Notes: generated by a model from the sequence alone, not told the origin. Shown: positions 21,981-32,915, numbered from the stretch's first letter. The stretch is DNA of 64,000 nucleotides from Chaetoceros tenuissimus (GCA_021927905.1 BLLK01000040.1:434001-498000), one strand, 5' to 3'. Program-made: numbers and translations.

Positions 21981-22150
21981 TGTTAAGACTAAAGTAAAAC
22001 GTATTCAAAAGTCTAAATTATAAGGTTTATTCTAAATTGTACTGATTTCAAACAATTGGTGTGATATGAGTTGTTGTAACTATATACGATTGATTTGACG
22101 TCCATTGTCATTGGTTCTTGACTTAGGTAGCTTTGTTCTCTATCCTAACA
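21981..22150 (-). repeat. 3' LTR of the TRIM-like element
   Basis: This 170-bp copy is followed on the plus strand by a duplicated 27-bp block, ATCCTAACACTCCCCAGAAT plus CTATGGC (22142-22168 and 22169-22195). The block spans the LTR edge and the purine tract. Confidence 0.85.
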
Positions 22151-22514
22151 CTCCCCAGAATCTATGGCATCCTAACACTCCCCAGAATCTATGGCGTGAA
22201 CCAATAGCTCCTAAATTATAGTATGAAGTCTAGGTTTCATTTGCTGATCTTTGTCATACACAAGTTTCTAAACCTGGTGTTAACATGGTTCTTGGAATAA
22301 GCGAAAGTATCTCCTTAAAGGAAAAGATTGATTTCTTCAATTTGCATGACTCCCTGTGAACAAGAGTTTTAAACTCCCCATTCTCATTGGGATAATACTG
22401 AATTGATTGCTTTATGGCTTCTGGATTCTGATTAGGTTGATTGATTGCTTCTGGATTCTGGTTAATTTATTCTGGATTCTGATTGTGGATTACGGCTGAT
22501 TTCTGATTCTGGTG

Positions 22515-22604
22515 GATTTCTTGGTTGATTTCTTGGTTGATTTCTTGGTTGATTTCTTGGTTGATTTCTTGGTTGATTTCTTGGTTGATTTCTTGGTTGA
22601 TTTC
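22515..22604. repeat. 12-bp tandem repeat (GATTTCTTGGTT)n
   Basis: Seven to eight near-perfect units lie inside the TRIM-like element. They create an apparent plus-strand frame of repeating D-F-L-V that I do not consider a gene. Confidence 0.85.
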
Positions 22605-22620
22605 GGGCTGAGTCTGGATT

Positions 22621-22845
22621 TCAGGCTAATTCTGACTGATGATCCGCTAGGGGATTGTTTGGAATTACTTCCGGCTGACGTTCCGCAAGTGGATCATTCA
22701 CTTGATTTGGAATAACTTCATGTTGATGTTCTGCGAGTGGATTGTACATTTGGTTTTGAGTTACTTCAGGCTGACGTTCCGCTGGTGGATCATTCATTTG
22801 ACTTGAAGTTACTTCATGCTGACGTTCCGCGAGTGGATCGTTCAT
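22621..22845 (-). CDS. Repeat-encoding mini-ORF inside the TRIM-like element
   Basis: A 74-codon minus-strand frame near the start of the element interior encodes about five imperfect copies of a 16-17-residue unit with the core N-D-P-L-A-E-R-Q-x-E-V. The DNA repeats share GTTCCGC...GTGGATCATTCA on the plus strand. No known domain. Whether it is translated is unknown; a repeat-built peptide in a mini-LTR element is uncommon. Confidence 0.35.
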   Translation of the reverse strand: MNDPLAERQHEVTSSQMNDPPAERQPEVTQNQMYNPLAEHQHEVIPNQVNDPLAERQPEVIPNNPLADHQSELA

Positions 22846-23000
22846 GATAACTCAAATTTCTTTGTCTTTTTGCTGCTCTCTTTCTTTCAGCAAGGGAAAA
22901 AAAGCACAAGGACGATGGCGCAATGAATTAATTGCTCCATGATAATTCACACTTTACCTAATTGGTTTGAATGAGTTAAAACCAAACGAGACTGTTGATC

Positions 23001-23170
23001 TGTTAAGACTAAAGTGAAACGTATTCAAAAGTCTAAATTATAAGGTTTATTCTAAATTGTACTGATTTCAAACAATTGGTGTGATATGAGTTGTTGTAAC
23101 TATATACGATTGATTTGACGTCCATTGTCATTGGTTCTTGACTTAGGTAGCTTTGTTCTCTATCCTAACA
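23001..23170 (-). repeat. 5' LTR of the TRIM-like element
   Basis: Same 170 bp as 21981-22150 with one difference. Followed outward by the target duplicate ATTGA. Confidence 0.85.
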
Positions 23171-23222
23171 ATTGAGATCCTTCCATGAAGAAAAATGTAA
23201 ACTAGACAAGCAGAGGAACTTG

Positions 23223-24102
23223 TCAATTACAGTTCTCTACAATACAATCACGGAATAGTAGAGGAGAGCTTGAGGGTAGCAAAATGGAAGCAAGTTGATC
23301 TTGAAGAGGTTGTTGTAGGTTGCGAATTGCAAAGTGTAAATTGTAACTTGTAAATTTGAAGTGTAGATTGTAGATTGTAGATTGTAGATTGTAGATTGTA
23401 GAGATAGCAATGTAAATAAATAAAAAGAAAGTGATACTTACAGAAGGAGTAGGTGAACAACGCCCATAAAGTGGTTTCTTGACCATATGGTAATTGAATT
23501 CATTGAAGAAATCCTCTTTGGACACAGTATTAAAAGCAGGGCATTTCTCCTTTGGCCAACAGCCTTTGCCAGTCAATGTATCGCCACAACAAAAACAACC
23601 ACTATAGCCATATGGAAATTTGCTCACATAACCAGTAGTGGTGTTTTTGACATGCTGAACACCATCTATAGAAATCAATTGGTGTCCCTCAGGGATACAA
23701 GTAGCAGTGGATGGATTGCTTTTGTATCTTGCAAGAGTAGACTCAGCTGGAGACTGAGATTGGAACTTGAGCAACTGGGAAGAATACTGACTGTCGTTTG
23801 CAAAAAAGATTAACTTCTGCTTACAAAGCAGCAACAGCAGTTCCAGATTGAGAAGAGCTCATGACCTCTGCCATAAGCTCTTTTTGCTTTTCCAATTTTA
23901 GATAAGCGGACTGAGCAGCAGTACGAACCAAAAGAAGAGCTCTGAGGTGGTCAGATTTGGTTTGTGAAGTGCTAGGATCAGCCAGCTGAAAAGAGTCATC
24001 TTCATTGAGGTTTCCTTGAATGATACTGGAGAGAGAGTAAAAGAACTGATGAGCCAAGGTGATGCCCCAAGCCAAATATTCTAATGAGAGTGTATGGTAC
24101 AT
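23223..24102 (-). CDS. Zinc-knuckle protein fragment, unknown role
   Basis: Two adjoining minus-strand frames (24102-23821 and 23834-23223) form the sequence. The upstream one is helical, with Y-L-K-L-E-K-Q-K-E-L near its end. The second has a Cys-rich knuckle, G-C-F-C-C-G-D followed by K-G-C-W-P-K-E-K-C-P, then K-E-D-F-F-N-E-F. Proteins with this C-x-x-C/C-P knuckle are common near transposons in diatoms as I recall, and their function is unknown. After S-P-T-P-S the DNA reads GTAAGTATC (near 23443), a good donor, so what lies to the left is probably intron, including a (GATTGTA)n tract. The join between the two frames is unclear. The recent TRIM-like insertion lies 50 bp downstream and may have cut the gene. 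Confidence 0.4.
23363..23402. repeat. 7-bp tandem repeat (GATTGTA)n
   Basis: About five to six perfect units lie in the presumed intron of the zinc-knuckle gene. Confidence 0.85.
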
Positions 24103-24412
24103 ATTGTGTAATTAGGTTAGCTATGATAGATGTGTATGTGTGATTCCATCTCTCATTGGCGAGGATGTGTCCGTTGGGGTTATGAGTCCAAACCCCTGTC
24201 CATTGTAACTGTCAGATCTCCGTTCACTATATCGGACACTGGTCACTCCTCTTTGGCATCAAAACCTCAACACATTGGTCTATATTGAGTCTAACAATGT
24301 CTAACCGGGATATACCAATATACGTCCAACCAAGCTCCTCTCAAGCTGAGAAAAGAAATCCCATATACTTTTGTAATCTGAAATAATCTGTAGTAATAGG
24401 CAAATTAAATAT

Positions 24413-25050
24413 TTATATTTGACTGTTCTTAGGTATGTTGTGTTCTTGACTGAATTTATTGTTCACCTTCAGTGAGAAGTTGTGACGCCAATAAATACTT
24501 TCAATATGCTTGTTGAATTTGGTAGTACTGATCTGCTTGGTCATAATATCCGCAAGATTGTACTCCCCTTTCAACCAATAAGGTTCTATGATCCCTGTGG
24601 CTATAGCTTCATGGACAAAGTGGAAAGACAATGCAACTTGCTTCTTGGTAAGATCATGTCGTGGGTTAGCAGCACTTTTAATGACACTAAAGTTGTCTCC
24701 TAATACTTGAGTAGGATGACTTCCATCACTTGGAATGTAAACTCCCAAGCAATGTAAGTAATATCAAATGTTAATAGCTTGTTCAGTGGCTTCTTTCAAT
24801 GCTGCGAACTCTGCATGGTATGTGCTAGTAGCAACTGCTCCTTGTCGTTTCGTACTCCAATAGACTGGTGTAGATCCAACAAAGATGATGATTCCAGTTA
24901 GAGATCTTCCTGTTAATCTATCATGTGCATGATCAGCATCAACAAGGATCATCAATTGTAATGGTGCTCCAAAGGGAGTAGGCATGTTTGGATCTACCTC
25001 CTCTCTCCCGTAAGCATAATCTTCAAGGAAGTCAGGTTGTAATTGTTCGT
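24413..25050 (-). CDS. RNase H region of the copia fossil
   Basis: Copia RNase H signatures are clear: V-D-A-D-H-A-H-D, then S-L-T-G-I-I-I-F-V-G-S-T-P-V-Y-W and T-S-T-Y-H-A-E-F-A-A-L-K-E. Further on come L-A-D-I-M-T-K near the C-terminus and the end of the polyprotein at 24413. Broken. Confidence 0.7.
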
Positions 25051-26386
25051 AATCCAGAGATTCACGAATTACAAATTCGAGTGGACTTGAATCAATTTTA
25101 ATCTTCTTGCCTTTAGTTTGTTTCAAGTATCCAAAACTTCTAATTGCAATCTCTAAATGTTTCTCACAAGGACAAGTCCCAACGCTGTTCAGGTTTGCCA
25201 TGAGTGGTCCTAATTCTGGTCTACCAATGGTATGTAGCCATTGTAGCATTCCGAGTAGGCACTGGAACTGTCTATGTTCCTTCAGCTTCAAGAAAGGACT
25301 CTTATCCTCCTCTAGTCGAGGACATCCGACTGGAAGTGGAGTAGTGACCTTTTCCAGCTCTCTGTTAAACATTTCTTCAACTTTGCAGATAGCCTCTTTT
25401 TCATAGGTCTCTGCAGAGAAGGTCTATGCATTAAAATCTTCATGGAACTTGTAGTCATTGCCTAAATAATATTCAGGTGGACCTTGTTCTTTGACAAGTT
25501 TAGTGTAAACTTTTTCTTTAGTTTTGCTTTGTACAAATGCATTCCCAATGTCTCCAGAGAGAATCCGTTTATTCCAATGGTGTGCAATGACATCAAGTAG
25601 ATGGACTGAAATGCCTCTAACGACAGTAGCACGTGTGTTAAGACCTCTGGGATCAACACAGCTCCCATCACATAATAATCTAGCCTTCTTCCTAAGATCT
25701 ACCTTTGCGTAGTATACAAGGTGCATACAAATGTACTGGTACTCTTTTGGAGGTTTGTAACCTTTGGGTTTGATGTCAAAGCAGTGAAAGTTAAGAAGTG
25801 CTCCTATCTCTTTCTGAACAGCTTCTTGCCAGTCCCTATTGTTATTCTCTGTATCAATTCAAATGATGTTTTTAGTTACAGGGAACTTCAATGTCAATTC
25901 AAACTTCTTGGTGTGGCGCCCTTTGATACTATCTTGGAGCCATGCCTGAGCTTCATCTGATTCTTCATCCTTGAATTTTGCATGCATAGCCTTTCGCAAT
26001 CTTCTGGAATGAAGTTTCTTGTTTGTAGTATGATGTCGTAGTATGATGTCAACCAAAATAAAATCTAAATTCATTAGATTTGATTGTACATCTCCATGCT
26101 CTACGCAATGCTCTGTTAAACATCCTAGACCAAAGATTAATATTTTGGGCTGCTTCATCGTTCCCAATATTAACGTCTTTCCTGGTTAAGAATTTTGCTA
26201 ATACTGTAGGTTGATCAGATTGAACTCTTTTGAACGGATGAATCTCAATTTCACCAGTATCGCAAGTACAATCAAATTCCAAAGTCTTGCCATTCCATTG
26301 TGGATTATCTTTGCTGATAATCTCTTCTGTCTCTGGCAGTTCGGATCATTAGCGATGTTCAATTGTTCTGCAATGTCATCATACAT
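24764..26386 (-). CDS. Reverse transcriptase region of the copia fossil
   Basis: Recognisable copia RT text includes R-K-K-A-R-L-L-C-D-G-S-C-V-D, then R-I-L-S-G-D-I-G-N-A-F-V-Q near 25.5 kb, and the post-RT segment M-L-Q-W-L-H-T-I-G-R-P-E at about 25.26 kb. Broken. Confidence 0.65.
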
Positions 26387-26499
26387 CTTGTCTGATGATT
26401 CCAGTTCAATTGGATCTTCTTCTACTTTGTCCTCAGGTACATTGTTCTCATCTTGAGTGATATAGCTGGGTCCTGTTTCATTGTACCAATTTGTTATAG

Positions 26500-28446
26500 C
26501 TATAACAGTTGGTCCAGATGGTTGTGCCTCCTCTGAGAGTAAACAGGTGATGCCGGTGCAACTGCTGGTGTAACAGTAGGATTAGCATTTTTATTATTGT
26601 CATCCTCTTCATCATCTTCATCGTCATCGTCTTCATCAGAACTATACTCTGAATCAGATGATGTGTTCAAGACAAGTGGAGGTGTATCATTGATTATAGC
26701 CTCATCCATTTCTCCATCATTGTCAGGATCTGCCAATGGAAATAGTGGATTTGGGTTGTCGTGTTGTAGTTGATTGAAGTCAGATTCTGGATCTTCCACT
26801 TCAATCATGTCTACTTCACTTGTTGTATAAGTATTGAATAGATCCTCCTCTGAATGATTATCATCAGGAAGTTCCACCCCATTCTCATCTACAAAGGTAA
26901 AAGACCCTTCTTCTCTCCATACAGTAGGAGCGACGTTGGATTTTAAAGAACGTTTACGAACAATGTTTCTAACAATGGTTCTCACATTTCATTTTGACTA
27001 TAGTTTCTCCTTCAATGATGATGTAGGAAAATCCATCTCCAATATTAGTAGCAATGCCTAAAAAGAATCCTGGCTTCATTCTATCCACTGGAAAGTCTAG
27101 CGTAGGAGCGTAGAACCATACTGGACAGAACCAAGGGAATCTAAAGATGCTAATATCTTCTGTATCTCCAAATAAATGAGAAGTTTTGTTCTGCAAACCT
27201 TGCCTTGAGAGATGTATACTAAATAAATCAAGAAATTCCAAACCATAGCACCAGTACTCGTATGGAGCATGTGGTGTGTAGTGAAATAACTTCACAAGGG
27301 CATACTTTTGTTTACCTCCAATCAGCTCTGCAAAGTTTGAGGATTGGTGATAAGCAATAGTAAATCTTGTTTGAATAAGGTATGTTCGATTGATCTCCTT
27401 CCATTGAGCGGAAGTAAATACTCGAGCATTGTCACTGACTGTTGCAACTGGTGCTCCTACATTGACAATAAAATCTCTGTATGCATTGTATACAAATTGT
27501 TCAGCTTTCATAGGAACAGATTTTGTGTACATGCTTCTTTTCAATACAAACATCTGAAAACAAGTATGCCCATGTACTGATTTTATTGTAGAGAAAAATG
27601 TATCTGTGTAAAGTACATCTTTAATACGATAAGGCTTTAAAACTGTTGTTTGACTCTGTTTAAAGTCCTGCATGTATTCACGCATTTCCATTTCCATTGT
27701 CTTGAGTAATTGCGTTGTGATTCGAAGTGTTTGCTTAGTAACCTCCACACTCGGAAATCCCAAATTAGCTCTCCAATCCTCTACAGTAGGTTCAGACACT
27801 GATCTTCTCCTAGATGAGATTACTGGAGCTGTTTTTGCTTAATCTGAATTGTATAGACGAGACATACATTCTACAAATTTACATTGTTGTGGTTTGTATC
27901 TCTCTTTGGAAGTCATAACGATGTGTGGAAGATACTGAAGATCATCCTCTGTTGGTTTGACAAGTTGGAAATAATTTTTGTATCCATCAAAGAATAAAGG
28001 AAGGGTGTAACCCACAACTGTTATACTTTGTGAACCAGGCTTTCTGTTGTTTCTAAGAAAAATAGAAGCTACATCATTGTAGATAACACCGGAAGACTGC
28101 AATTGGTGAGGCTGAATCAAAGCTTCATTTTGATTTTCATCAAGATCAAGTAGACCTTGGTGGAAAATCCCAATTACTTTTCATCAAGATCAAGTAGACC
28201 TTGGTGGAAAATCCCAATTACTTCTGTGCCTCCATCAAATATCATCTTTGTATAAGCGTCATTAACAACCTCTAAACAGGTATCCGATTGCATACTGTTT
28301 AGAGCACCTCCAATGTCAAAGTATCTACCAGTAAATGAAGAATTGTGCAATAAGAAAACTTTTAGATTTAGAATACACTGATCACAACTGGAGTCACTAA
28401 CAGCTATGACTTTGTCATAAGGTATAACCAAACCCACGTCTTTCAT
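26500..28446 (-). CDS. Protease-like and integrase region of the copia fossil
   Basis: A stretch near 28400 (A-V-S-D-S-S-C-D) is the likely protease neighbourhood. The integrase core lies at about 27.0-27.8 kb: K-S-V-H-G-H-T-C-F-Q, then A-P-V-A-T-V-S-D-N-A-R-V-F and I-A-Y-H-Q-S-S-N-F-A-E, which match the D-D-E spacing of retroviral-type integrases. An acidic linker (E-D-D-D-D-E-D-D-E-E-D-D) follows before the RT. Broken. Confidence 0.65.
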
Positions 28447-28491
28447 GGAAAAATCAAGTCGTGTTTTCTTCGTAAGCCAGTAGTCATCATT

Positions 28492-30334
28492 TCAATATCT
28501 GCGACGGTACTGTCCATCCTGATTCTGATCATAGTTCGGATAGTACCTGTTGTCATTGTAGCCTCTGCCACGACCTCTTCCCATAGGATTGTACTGGTCA
28601 TGAGGATTGCTTGTCGGTCCATGATGAGATTGGAGAAAGCCACCAGTAGGTTGCTCCTCCTCCCAACGAGGATTCTGATCCAACCCAGAGGACTTCTCCA
28701 AAGTTTCAAGGCGATGGCGAGTAGTTTTAAGCTGTTCACCTTGTTTTTGACACTTTTTGTTCATGTCTTTGAATTCTTTCAATTTCGAAGCATGTCCCTC
28801 CAATTCCTCCTTAATAGCATGCATACTTTTCTTTTGTTCAGCAGTCCATTTCGCAGGATCACTGCACTGTGACATAATCTTAAACCACTGTGCAAAACGC
28901 GAATAGAAGTGAGGCGGGATGATCTTTCCTACATCCACAGGTAGCTTTGGCTTTGGTGGTGGTGGAAGTATCTTCTGCTTCTTTGGAATTGGTTGATTGT
29001 CAAAGTGTACAGCACCTGGAGTTCTATGAGCAGCAAGTTTTGTACCAGATTGAGCAATCTCATCTGGCAATGGAGTGAAGAGATCCTTCAACTCCTCTAG
29101 CACATCAGAGATGGTCTCATTGCTACTGCCTTTGCTAACAAGCTTCTGAAGGGTGTCTGCATCCTCAGTGATCTGGAGTTGGCAATAGACAAGAGCTCAA
29201 AGAAAGGTATCATCAGTGATAGCTGTCGACTTCTTTTCTACCAACTTATCTCTGTTTGTAATGAATACGTTCAAGTAATCAAGAAACTCTTCACGGTTAG
29301 TAGTGGAGTTCTGGAATAGCATGTTCCAGTCCTTCATTGTCTCCGTGTAGATCGCAGACTTGTCTGTTAATGCATTCTTAATGATAGACCAGACATCGCA
29401 GAAGTCCTTAACCTTTCTCTTATGCATTTGTAAGTAAGAGTACGGGCTATTTTCAAGTGCGTTCAAGAGCTTAAGTACAAGTGCATGAGATAGAGTTTTA
29501 TTTGTTCCTATTTTATCTTTTACATCAAAATAGTTGCTGAGACTATGCATCACCAAAGTCTCCTCAACCTTCTCCAGCCATGACTTATTGTCACTTGAGT
29601 TTACCAATTTTGGAATTGTAATCTCAGAGACCCTAGTCTTCTCCACTTGCACAGACGAATACCCTCCTGTGGTCGTAACATTACACACAGGGACCTCCAA
29701 GATTGCTCTCAGAGCTACAGTATCCGTCACAATCGTCATGAATCGCTGGTGCTGCTAGAAAACCTTCCTAAGAAGATCTACCAGCTCACCCAAAACATTG
29801 ACGTTTGCTTCTTTGTTGAAGGATGACACAGGTGTGGTGTCTTTGACTTCATCAACATGTAGAACTTGCGGGTTTATGCTTCTGAAACCAGCTTCATTTC
29901 TTACACCAAAGAAATGAAGATAGTTCCTGAATCCCCTAGTAAACTGGACTACCTCGAGGTTTTTGTGGGTCGATCCAGCAGTGAGCATGCCAATGCAGAA
30001 GTACATCAAGAACACAAGCACTGGCATCCTGAGCATCTGAATGACATAAAACAAGAGAAGTGATTGGAATTTCTTGTTGAAGTACAGACATAAGCTCAGC
30101 AGGAGTATGGTGGTCCTCAAGGCAGAGAAGTTCATCGGAGAAGTGGTAGAATGCATTCTGACAAGAATGAATCAGTGCATTGAGGCTTGGGAGAGAAGGA
30201 AGGAGTGCAGATCTTTTGTCTTGTCCAATGGTCACATCTTTCATGCCAGAAGCTTGAAGGACTTTAGAAATGGAACTAGATGAAGGACCAGAAGGAGAAT
30301 GGCCTCTAGAGGCAGAAGAGTGTTGAGCAGACAT
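28492..30334 (-). CDS. Gag region of the copia fossil
   Basis: The region begins M-S-A-Q-H-S-S-A-S-R-G about 42 bases after the primer-binding site. Its N-terminal part is Ser-rich. The middle (near E-I-T-I-P-K-L-V and N-K-S-W-L-E-K-V-E) resembles helical copia Gag, and the C-terminal part (G-R-G-R-G-R-G-Y) is Arg/Gly-rich where a CCHC knuckle would often be. An RGG tail can also bind RNA. Broken. Confidence 0.55.
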
Positions 30335-30376
30335 AGTTATTGGTGGATGGGTATTTCCTCTTAAGATTCTGTGCCA

Positions 30377-30529
30377 TGTAACACACAAAAAGAGGGATGA
30401 TAGCATCTTATAATTAAAAGCTATTCTGAAAGATGTTGGATATGTTGTTGGATATCTTTTGGAAGAATTCTGCGGAGTCTTGAGAATAATGAGACTTGTC
30501 ATATGTTTGAAATCAATCATGGAACTATA
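30377..30529 (-). repeat. Copia 5' LTR, part split by a DNA element
   Basis: On the plus strand this reads TGTAACACACAAAAAGAGGG and continues to 30529, where the TIR element begins. The rest of this LTR (ATGAGTGTTACA) resumes at 36441-36452. Similar sequence occurs as a second LTR copy at 36775-36915. Confidence 0.65.
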
Positions 30530-30708
30530 TTAAGAGCTGGTTCACGTAACAACGTACAGGTAAATCGACTTTTTTGTCGCAAATCCAAAAATGAACTTTT
30601 TACCCGCAGCTCCAATGCCAATACTCTGTACATGTAATAATATCTAAATTGAAATGTGCATTGATTGAGGTACTTATTAGCTTTACAGAATGGGCCGTTT
30701 TTGAGTAA
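30530..30708 (+). repeat. Left terminal inverted repeat
   Basis: Pairs with 36270-36438. Shared blocks include AAATCCAAAAATGAACTTTT and GTACTTATTAGCTTTACAGA. Confidence 0.8.
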
Positions 30709-31277
30709 CTTAACCTGCAAAGTCACCACTTCGTGTTTGAAAATCCCAATTTTCACATGGGAGCAGTACAGTACGTAAACTTGGTTTCACAGAATCATTT
30801 TCATTACAAAAACCTGTCCCTTTTGGAGGGACAGGTACACTGCGCACTCAATGCGCATATGCACCACGTACAAGCGTGCAGGTAGAAAAGCACCAACTAA
30901 TCAAACAAAAAATGAATACAGAAAGTCTATTATATTCTAATTAAAAACTTATGTAAAACATAATGCAAACTAGAGTGATTGAAAAAAGGCAAAATTTTGA
31001 TCCAATTTTTAAAATATTGTCATCCCCCCAAATTTTCGCTCGTCCCCCCCAAAAATTTTGACCGCCAAAAATCAAGATTTATCAAAAATCGGCATCAACT
31101 CTAATTTTTAGAGATCCAATATTTATTCCCATCACCACTAAAAATTGGACGTCTCTCCAACTCTCTTTTTTCATTTATCTATGCAATATTCAATGATGTT
31201 GTTATCATGCTTTACATTTGCACGGTCTTGGAACTGCTCATAAATTGAATTTGTAAGAATCGCGGTTCCAGAATTGC

Positions 31278-31610
31278 ATGTTTACTATGAACGTATCCAG
31301 TTCCAACTCCTCTGCTCCTGCCAACAACATGACTTCAACTAGCAATGGAACTGCTGCTGCAGTCTCTGTCCCTATGCCATCTCTACCCCATCCATCCAAG
31401 AACGATTTTCCAGGTAGTCTTCTTGCTATGTTCAAGCTTGGTGATAAGAATCAAGAAAGGTGTAAATACATCTTCGAGGTTTTAATCAAAAACGCTGAGC
31501 AGAGAGGATACGCAAACTCAATTAAATGGGGAGGGAAAAAGAAATGGCTTGTTACTAATGAAGACTCTATTTATAACACTGAGTTTACTGCAACTGGAAG
31601 ATTCTCTGGG
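31278..31610 (+). CDS. 111-residue ORF of array unit 1, unknown
   Basis: The frame begins M-F-T-M-N-V-S-S-S-N and has a Ser/Asn/Thr-rich N-terminus. A compact charged segment follows (K-L-G-D-K-N-Q-E-R-C-K-Y-I-F-E-V-L), then I-K-W-G-G-K-K-K-W-L-V and G-R-F-S-G. The last codons run into GTAAGT (31610), with a candidate acceptor TATAG at 31657-31661. Splicing there would leave a short tail, while the open frame beyond (Q-L-P-R-A-K-N-D-V-S-N-R) is in a different phase. I recognise no family. It may be a captured exon of a host gene. Confidence 0.4.
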
Positions 31611-31948
31611 TAAGTTTCTTTAGACGATGTATTACTGTCACTAACCATTGTACTCGTATAGAACTCATACATTTGATTTCATCATGTTATGATCAACTGC
31701 CACGGGCGAAGAATGATGTTAGCAATAGAGTTTACACCGCCTTCAGTAGTATCGAGAAAAAATTCATGGAGATTCACAAACATGGTCACTCACCTGCTGA
31801 TGCTGACTTTGGAGAGAAGACATATTTTTATAATATATTACATAAATCTGAGAATTTTATACATTAAATTTTGTTTCTCTATCTGTAGATCATACTACAG
31901 TTTGGACTTTGGTATACCAAGGGAGAGGCCATTATAGGCCATTTTACC

Positions 31949-32052
31949 GTTCCAAAAAAGGGGACAGGTTTTTCAGGAGATTTTGCCTCGCCTAACAAAA
32001 CAACGAGGACTTTTAGGAGAGCCTCGTCAAAACCTGTCCCCTTTTTTGGAAC
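31949..32052. repeat. Perfect 24-bp-arm hairpin in each array unit
   Basis: The arm 31949-31972 (GTTCCAAAAAAGGGGACAGG plus TTTT) is the exact reverse complement of 32029-32052. It recurs in units 2 and 3. In unit 4 the left arm is two bases shorter. The spacer is 56 bp. Confidence 0.9.
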
Positions 32053-32116
32053 AGTGTGCACTAAAAAGGCCTATTATAGGTGACAGGTTTTTAAGGCAAA
32101 CATTTTCATTACAAAA

Positions 32117-32141
32117 ACCTGTCCCTTTTGGAGGGACAGGT
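32117..32141. repeat. Short palindrome at each unit start
   Basis: ACCTGTCCCT and AGGGACAGGT face each other across a 5-base loop. The same hairpin lies at 30812-30836 and in the later units. The core ACAGGT/ACCTGT is shared with the larger hairpin. Confidence 0.85.
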
Positions 32142-32582
32142 ACACTGCGCACTCAATGCGCATATGCACCACGTACAAGCGTGCAGGTAGAAAAGCACCA
32201 ACTAATCAAACAAAAAATGAATACAGAAAGTCTATTATATTCTAATTAAAAACTTATGTAAAACATAATGCAAACTAGAGTGATTGAAAAAAGGCAAAAT
32301 TTTGATCCAATTTTTAAAATATTGTCATCCCCCCAAATTTTCGCTCGTCCCCCCCAAAAATTTTGACCGCCAAAAATCAAGATTTATCAAAAATCGGCAT
32401 CAACTCTAATTTTTAGAGATCCAATATTTATTCCCATCACCACTAAAAATTGGACGTCTCTCCAACTCTCTTTTTTCATTTATCTATGCAATATTCAATG
32501 ATGTTGTTATCATGCTTTACATTTGCACGGTCTTGGAACTGCTCATAAATTGAATTTGTAAGAATCGCGGTTCCAGAATTGC

Positions 32583-32915
32583 ATGTTTACTATGAACGTA
32601 TCCAGTTCCAACTCCTCTGCTCCTGCCAACAACATGACTTCAACTAGCAATGGAACTGCTGCTGCAGTCTCTGTCCCTATGCCATCTCTACCCCATCCAT
32701 CCAAGAACGATTTTCCAGGTAGTCTTCTTGCTATGTTCAAGCTTGGTGATAAGAATCAAGAAAGGTGTAAATACATCTTCGAGGTTTTAATCAAAAACGC
32801 TGAGCAGAGAGGATACGCAAACTCAATTAAATGGGGAGGGAAAAAGAAATGGCTTGTTACTAATGAAGACTCTATTTATAACACTGAGTTTACTGCAACT
32901 GGAAGATTCTCTGGG
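32583..32915 (+). CDS. 111-residue ORF of array unit 2, unknown
   Basis: Identical in predicted protein to the unit 1 copy, with the same GTAAGT at its end. Confidence 0.4.

Larger units (their letters stand above)
21981..23170 (-). mobile_element. Small LTR retroelement (TRIM-like) with exact target duplication
   Basis: LTRs of exactly 170 bp lie at 21981-22150 and 23001-23170 and differ at one position by eye. Both flanks carry the 5-bp duplication ATTGA (21976-21980 and 23171-23175). On the minus strand the LTR starts TGTTAGGATAG and ends AGTCTTAACA. The purine tract TCTGGGGAG precedes the 3' LTR, and GATCAACAGTCT follows the 5' LTR. The 850-bp interior has no enzyme gene. Shared terminal motifs place it in the same family as the gag-only element at 11499-14368. 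The near-identical LTRs and intact target duplication indicate a very recent insertion. Confidence 0.88.
24413..30529 (-). mobile_element. Ty1/copia-type retrotransposon fossil (CoDi-like)
   Basis: Read on the minus strand the order is LTR edge (about 30377), primer-binding site TGGCACAGAATC at once after it, gag (from 30334), protease-like region, integrase core, reverse transcriptase and RNase H ending at 24413. Integrase before RT is the Ty1/copia order, and diatoms carry large copia families (CoDi). The element is broken in many places, on the order of ten, so it is fairly old. The 5' LTR is split by the 5.9-kb TIR element (30530-36438). Its last bases reappear at 36439-36452. I found no matching 3' LTR near 24 kb, so the 3' end is lost or beyond recognition. 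Confidence 0.8.

Noticed and set aside
22512-22715. Plus-strand frame of repeating D-F-L-V
   Set aside because: Simple translation of the 12-bp tandem repeat.
24110-24412. 3' LTR of the copia fossil
   Set aside because: Searched for TGTAAC...GTTACA sequence like that at 30377 and 36775. Only a bare TGTAAC string is present, so no LTR is called.
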